Notes under the pieces: model-generated
The model's database searches: none
What the model was told of the DNA's origin: nothing
The model's input: the letters and a program-made list of their open reading frames with translations, nothing else
Position numbers and translations under genes: made by a program
Assembly: GCA_035578155.1 (NCBI GenBank)
Contig: JAPWDM010000046.1
Coordinates: 821,412-885,411, forward strand
Direction of reading: 5' to 3'
Length of the DNA stretch: 64,000 nt
Source: Brachynemurus nebulosus
Taxonomy: Eukaryota; Arthropoda; Insecta; Neuroptera; Myrmeleontidae
Shown here: positions 1 to 64,000 of the stretch, piece after piece
Position numbering within the stretch: position 1 is the first letter of the stretch
How the letters are laid out: each line of letters begins with the position of its first letter

Positions 1-182
1 AATATCTATATTCTATAAATTTATCTTATTTATTTATTTATCTTTTATAATACTGACAATGAGCATAAACTAGGCATTAGCGGGTCTGTCATCATATTAA
101 GTTAATTTAATCCTTTTATGTTAAAATTTCAAAAATGTTAAATGTACCTTATAAATATAATAAAGTAACAAAATAGTCAAAC
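1..182. other. CLASP intron, start of window
   Basis: A+T-rich sequence following the donor of the TOG exon. No further exon, RNA gene or repeat was recognised. Confidence 0.6.
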
Positions 183-59911
<59,729 letters not shown>

Positions 59912-60143
59912 CTGTCTCGTAAACGACACATACATACCAGCAATTACATCCAAAAGGACAAACCAAACGGATGCAGCACAAAATTAACAACACAAGTGAA
60001 TAACAATATTTGTACTAACATTACATAAATAAAATACTAGAAACAACAAACTGCACATATTTTTAAGAGGTCGATTTTTTATTTCGAATATCAAATTTAT
60101 AACATAACCAGCAGTTGAACAAATTTTAATAGTTATCAATTAC

Positions 60144-60366
60144 TGGCGACGCAAAGATTACGCGAGCGCTCCTGGTTTTTTAAATTAGAAGCTGTATCAA
60201 GTAATAATTTTTGTATACGTTTAATTGTCGGCAGAAGAATGTACTATACAAATTATGCGCGGATTAATAGATTTTATATCACCCATTAATCGTATACGTA
60301 TATTTTTACTTGATGCTAGTTCTAATTTTAGCACCAGAGGCGTGAGTGAGAATCTTTGCGTCGCCA
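60144..60366. mobile_element. 223-bp MITE
   Basis: Ends tggcgacgcaaagatt and aatctttgcgtcgcca. The inner arms pair further (aaattagaagctgtatcaag / cttgatgctagttctaattt, tgtatacgtttaat / attaatcgtatacg). Confidence 0.78.
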
Positions 60367-60841
60367 ACAGGTAAGTAGGTTACCCCCAAAAAGATATTAG
60401 AAAACAAAAAAGAGCGTTTAGTGGGTAGGTATTTTTTTTTTTAAACGATTCAGTATTTAAAAAGAGATAGGTACAAAAATTCTAGTAGCTGATTTTTTTT
60501 TTATTAAAACTTGCCGTCACTAAGAATAAACGCCGCGTCAGCAGAAACAGACTCTAAAAAAATTTATTCTACTTATTTTCAAAATAATCTTGAATTATAA
60601 GAATAATTCAAGTCACATTTTCATGTTACATTTCGTATATTTTTTGTTTATCGTAATCTTCGTAAACAACGATTTTTATGAAATAAGCGTCATTTTTTAA
60701 TTTTTGAAAGCTATTAAAACATTTCTTTTAGGAAAAATATTAAAAAAAGTGTAAGTCATGTCAGTAATTTTACAAATTTTATTTACGAAGTGATATTAAA
60801 TATCGCTACCATTCTATCTCAACTTCGTATGTGGTTTTTTA

Positions 60842-61432
60842 GCTGTTTTGAGTTAAAAAATCATACATGTATATAATTTACTCCCCCATATGATGTACTA
60901 AGAAATATTGCAAAATAGTTAATAGAAAAATAATAATTATTAAATTAAATGTAATTTCGTATGAAATGAACTAAATTTAGTTTTCTGACAAAACACAATA
61001 CATACGAGTTTCTGTGTAATAAAATGATAACGTTTTTATCGGCATACCCCGTATTTAACTACCTGACACTAGAGTTCGCCAGCGCTGTATGTCCAAATCT
61101 TGTCCCTGCCACTTGTGTTCAAGGACGAATTTCTATTGTCACAGTCCGCTATGTGGCTCTGATGATACACGGAGCCATGAGTCCCTATATTGAATAGAGT
61201 TGGAACATGTCAACCATTTTTCATCAACTAAATCTATTTTACCGACCTTGAATTTAAATCATTATGTGTTTATTTCATAACCTCCTATCATGATAATTCT
61301 ATACAAAAAAAGCGTTTTGTAATGTCATATTTACTAAAAACAATGGAAGCTTGTAATTTAAAATATTTAAATGTCTGCTTCATGTTCAGATAGGTAGCAA
61401 ACATCAAAAAGTGTAACATACATAAATCTTAG
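60842..61432. repeat. Split inverted fragments of the 19199-19875 element
   Basis: 60880-61065 (atattgcaaaatagttaata, aactaaatttagttttctga) and 61320-61432 (aatttaaaatatttaaatgt, gcaaacatcaaaaagtgtaa) match 19199-19875 inverted. 61066-61320 is an unrelated, more GC-rich insertion with no recognised ends. Confidence 0.55.
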
Positions 61433-61433
61433 G

Positions 61434-61640
61434 GCCAATTCGTATCGACGTAAGCTCAAGCCGCTTGCACTCATTTTGAATCATTTTGTGCTTGAGAAGA
61501 ATCACATTTGGCTTGCTTTTGATATGTTTGTATATTCCTGTCTCACTTTCCATGTTCTAGAGAGAAAGTTGAGGGTATGTATACGATGTATACCGAACGC
61601 TAATACTTGACTATAAAGTTTATAATCAAGTATTATTTAA
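61434..61640. repeat. Half-copy related to the 1961-2526 foldback
   Basis: Shares tatgtttgtatattcctgtc, cactttccatgttct and gtatgtatacgatgtatacc (continuing gaacgct) with one arm of 1961-2526. It ends in a small hairpin (acttgactataaagtttata atcaagt). Confidence 0.65.
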
Positions 61641-62650
61641 TTCAACCCTTCAAATATGTTATTTAAATATGAATGTGACTACTGTACAGTCGTTAGGCAA
61701 AAAAAGTAAAGCACTATAAGAAACTAATTTTGCACAAAAATTCAGAATATTTGATTTAAATGTAATGTGAGGTCAGTAATGTCACCCAGAGCCAACAATA
61801 AAAATCCGAATTAAGCAGTTGAACGAATTTTGACAAAATGTTACTTTAATACCATCGAAATCTCGGAAAAAATGAAAATGAGGTTAAAGTTGACTTCCAG
61901 TATCTTGATGTCTGAGCTCAAAACGAAAGTACTAAAACTACTAATACCGGTATCCAGGGAAAATTCTATGCTAGAGTCGTTTGGCGAGCGGACCGAACCA
62001 CTGATTTTGTACAGAATTTCGGAACATCTGACTACAAGCTTTTATTTAAATGCAATTGTTAGTATGAATGTATAAAATTGTATATGAACGTACAAATGTA
62101 TAAAATTAAAAAATAAAATGTACTCTGGTTTTCTTTGAATCTGTTTCTACTGATTTGTTACGGAGCGTTTGTCATGCGAGCGGAGGAGTAGGACATGTAA
62201 AACACATGACTGAAATTTCTGCCATTTTTTATGAACTTCTAACCTCGTTTCTCAAGGTTCGAATACTAAATGTCCTTTTAATTTTGCTAAGAAATGCATA
62301 CATTAACAATTATTAAACAAAATATTCAATTAAGGTGAGATATGTCAACCATTACAGTTCAATAATCAATGTGTCATCAGTGTCATCTAGTACATACCTA
62401 ATGATCTAAGTGATCAAAAAGTTGCTACACCTATTGGCCAAACCACCTAGTCATGTTGTATATGCCGTATAAGCACAAAAGTTTAATAGTCAAATAGTGA
62501 CACGGGGTATAATAGAAAAAATAGTATTTGCACATTTATTTCTTTTTAAATTTTGAATCGGTTAAATAAATAAAAAAAAACTACTAGAGTGTTCCTGGTT
62601 ACTTTCTGTTAAAAGTAAATATTAACTGGTTTATTCGCTAATTAGAAGAA
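61641..62650. other. CLASP intron, no recognised feature
   Basis: A+T-rich. An 81-codon plus-strand frame at 61830-62075 has no recognisable domain and is not called. Confidence 0.45.
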
Positions 62651-62653
62651 AGA

Positions 62654-63120
62654 CGGTACTTGACTGAAATTAAAAAAAAAAAAACTATTCTAAATATCTT
62701 ACTTTTTTATATTGTTTTCTTTTTTGCTAAATTTTGTAAAATTCATCAAAAAATAATTGTTTAATCTTACACTCAAATGACGTCACAATATGAACACAAA
62801 CAAATGTCAATGTCAATCTTTATAATCTTAAAACTTTTATTATATTCATAACATGTTAAAATAATAGCAAGTATTTATTTAAATTCTGGTCGAAAATAAA
62901 ACATAATTTCGCTTCATAAATGAAATCATCAAAATCGATACGTTTGCTTACAAATTGTGACATCGTTTTGAAGTAATTGTTAAAACTAACGATTTCCAAG
63001 ATAAAATTTCTAAATAGTTACCAAATATTCTTGCGGTTTACTATTAAATAAAAAATATTTAATGGAAACTCATATAATTATTTATTATTTAACACAAATT
63101 TTAAACACAGTCAAGTACCC
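62654..63120. mobile_element. 467-bp TIR element, relative of 7876-9241
   Basis: Ends cggtacttgactg and cagtcaagtaccc, identical to the element at 7876-9241. The flanks read GA on both sides (62652-62653 and 63121-63122). Shares aaattcatcaaaaaataatt and caaatgacgtcac with that copy. Confidence 0.7.
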
Positions 63121-64000
63121 GATAGTCTGTTGAATTATGCTATGCCAAAATACAGTTAATGTAGATAGATAGTATATACAGATAGACCAAAATTGTCTAG
63201 GAGTAACAGGACACCTAAAAATAAATAATGTTAGTCTAATAAACCTATGTTCAAAACCACTTATTAAGGGTACAACAACGTCTAAAAAAAATTTCAAGAT
63301 AATTGGTTTGTCGTGAATATCTTCCGAGAAGCTTATCACAACAAATTTAAATTTTAGGTAGTACCTCAAGGTATTAAAATAAAGGCAATTTCAGAAATTT
63401 GTTTAGGGTGCGTCTTTTATCTTCCTCTTAAACTGTTTCTTGTCTTAAAGTTGCACGTATCTTCTTCTTCTTATTTTGTTGTTTTTTAACTTGCTATTAA
63501 GTTTTAATTTTAAGAGGAAGATAATTTAAGAAGTACTTGAACTTCCTCTTAAGTCATTTAAGAATTGGATATCTTTATTCAATTAGAGTGAGAAATTCAT
63601 TTTTGACATTTGTGTTGCCATAGCAACCAGCTATTAGTGGAAATGGGAACATTTCAAAGTATTACATATTTGTTAAAGTCAATAGAGTTGTACATGCATA
63701 TATTGTTTGTATAAACGCAAGAGGGTTGTATTCTCATTGTACTTAAAAAACGAGCCAAAAAGTCATAAATTAACACTCTCACCATTATATGTGAAGAATA
63801 CGTAAAGATCTTGCTTTTTCATAAGGAAAGCTAATCTTGTTTTTGGCAAACAAGTAAGTACTTGTGTATTAGTAAATAGTAGGGTTAGTACTTGTGTATT
63901 AGTATATAGTAAATAGTTAGGTTATGAATAACTAAATTCGTAACCGTATATTGTATCTATAGTCAAATTTAAACTCAAAATGATAGACTCTCTGTTGACT
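63121..64000. other. CLASP intron or 5' region, no recognised feature
   Basis: A+T-rich sequence with tcttcctcttaa motifs repeated at 63420-63560 and a duplicated tagtacttgtgtattagtat phrase near 63890. No upstream CLASP exon was found here. Confidence 0.45.

Noticed and set aside
61830..62075. 81-codon plus-strand frame
   Set aside because: No domain, no splice context, and codon content like the surrounding intron.

Overview
The window is A+T-rich, intron-rich and full of transposable-element debris, as expected for an insect nuclear genome. The only host gene I can identify is a minus-strand gene for a CLASP family protein (cytoplasmic linker-associated protein; Drosophila chromosome bows/Mast/Orbit). 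The order of insect is not resolvable from the sequence. No bacterial operon, CRISPR array, tRNA or rRNA gene was seen.

Nine CLASP exons were placed by splice-site consensus, reading-phase agreement and family motifs. From 5' to 3' on the minus strand they are 59911-59783, 43625-43497, 11006-10911, 10844-10691, 10629-10431, 10374-10231, 10075-9878, 2793-2731 and 987-183. Together they give about 638 codons covering the Ser/Arg/Pro-rich microtubule- and EB1-binding linker (two SxIP motifs) and the following TOG-type HEAT-repeat domain. The gene runs out of the window at both ends. The phases of all eight introns agree. Four introns are tiny (56-155 bp) and four are large (1.7, 7.1, 16.2 and 32.5 kb). 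The exon at 9878-10075 is a tandemly duplicated exon in which the copied 3' end of the preceding intron now reads through in frame and keeps a second usable acceptor.

Most of the rest is intronic mobile DNA. (i) A full-length Copia LTR retrotransposon lies at 29377-34814, with a 5-bp target duplication and three coding lesions; a paralogous empty target site is at about 45938. (ii) There are two decayed non-LTR retrotransposon remnants: RT/RNase H at 53770-54870, and a zinc-knuckle ORF1 at 17390-18690 interrupted by another element. (iii) There are many non-autonomous terminal-inverted-repeat elements, several with legible target-site duplications: TA at 5499-5901, 35299-36197, 41026-41360, 51356-51804 and 51847-52441; TAA at 14943-16051; 6 bp at 44585-45033; 8 bp, hAT-like, at 58200-58376. 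(iv) There are long foldbacks at 1961-2526, 24034-26140 and 37260-40737. The second of these carries a broken coding fragment of a cysteine-rich, transposon-associated protein. (v) Tandem arrays have 120-bp, 74-bp, 50-bp and 33-bp periods, and there are several (TA)n runs.

The elements are often nested. Family-B copies at 22390, 38578 and 50820 allow the insertion order to be read directly. The points most worth following are the CLASP exon duplication with exonised intron, an orphan well-formed exon candidate on the plus strand at 27441-27587, and the cysteine-rich fragment inside the 2.1-kb foldback.
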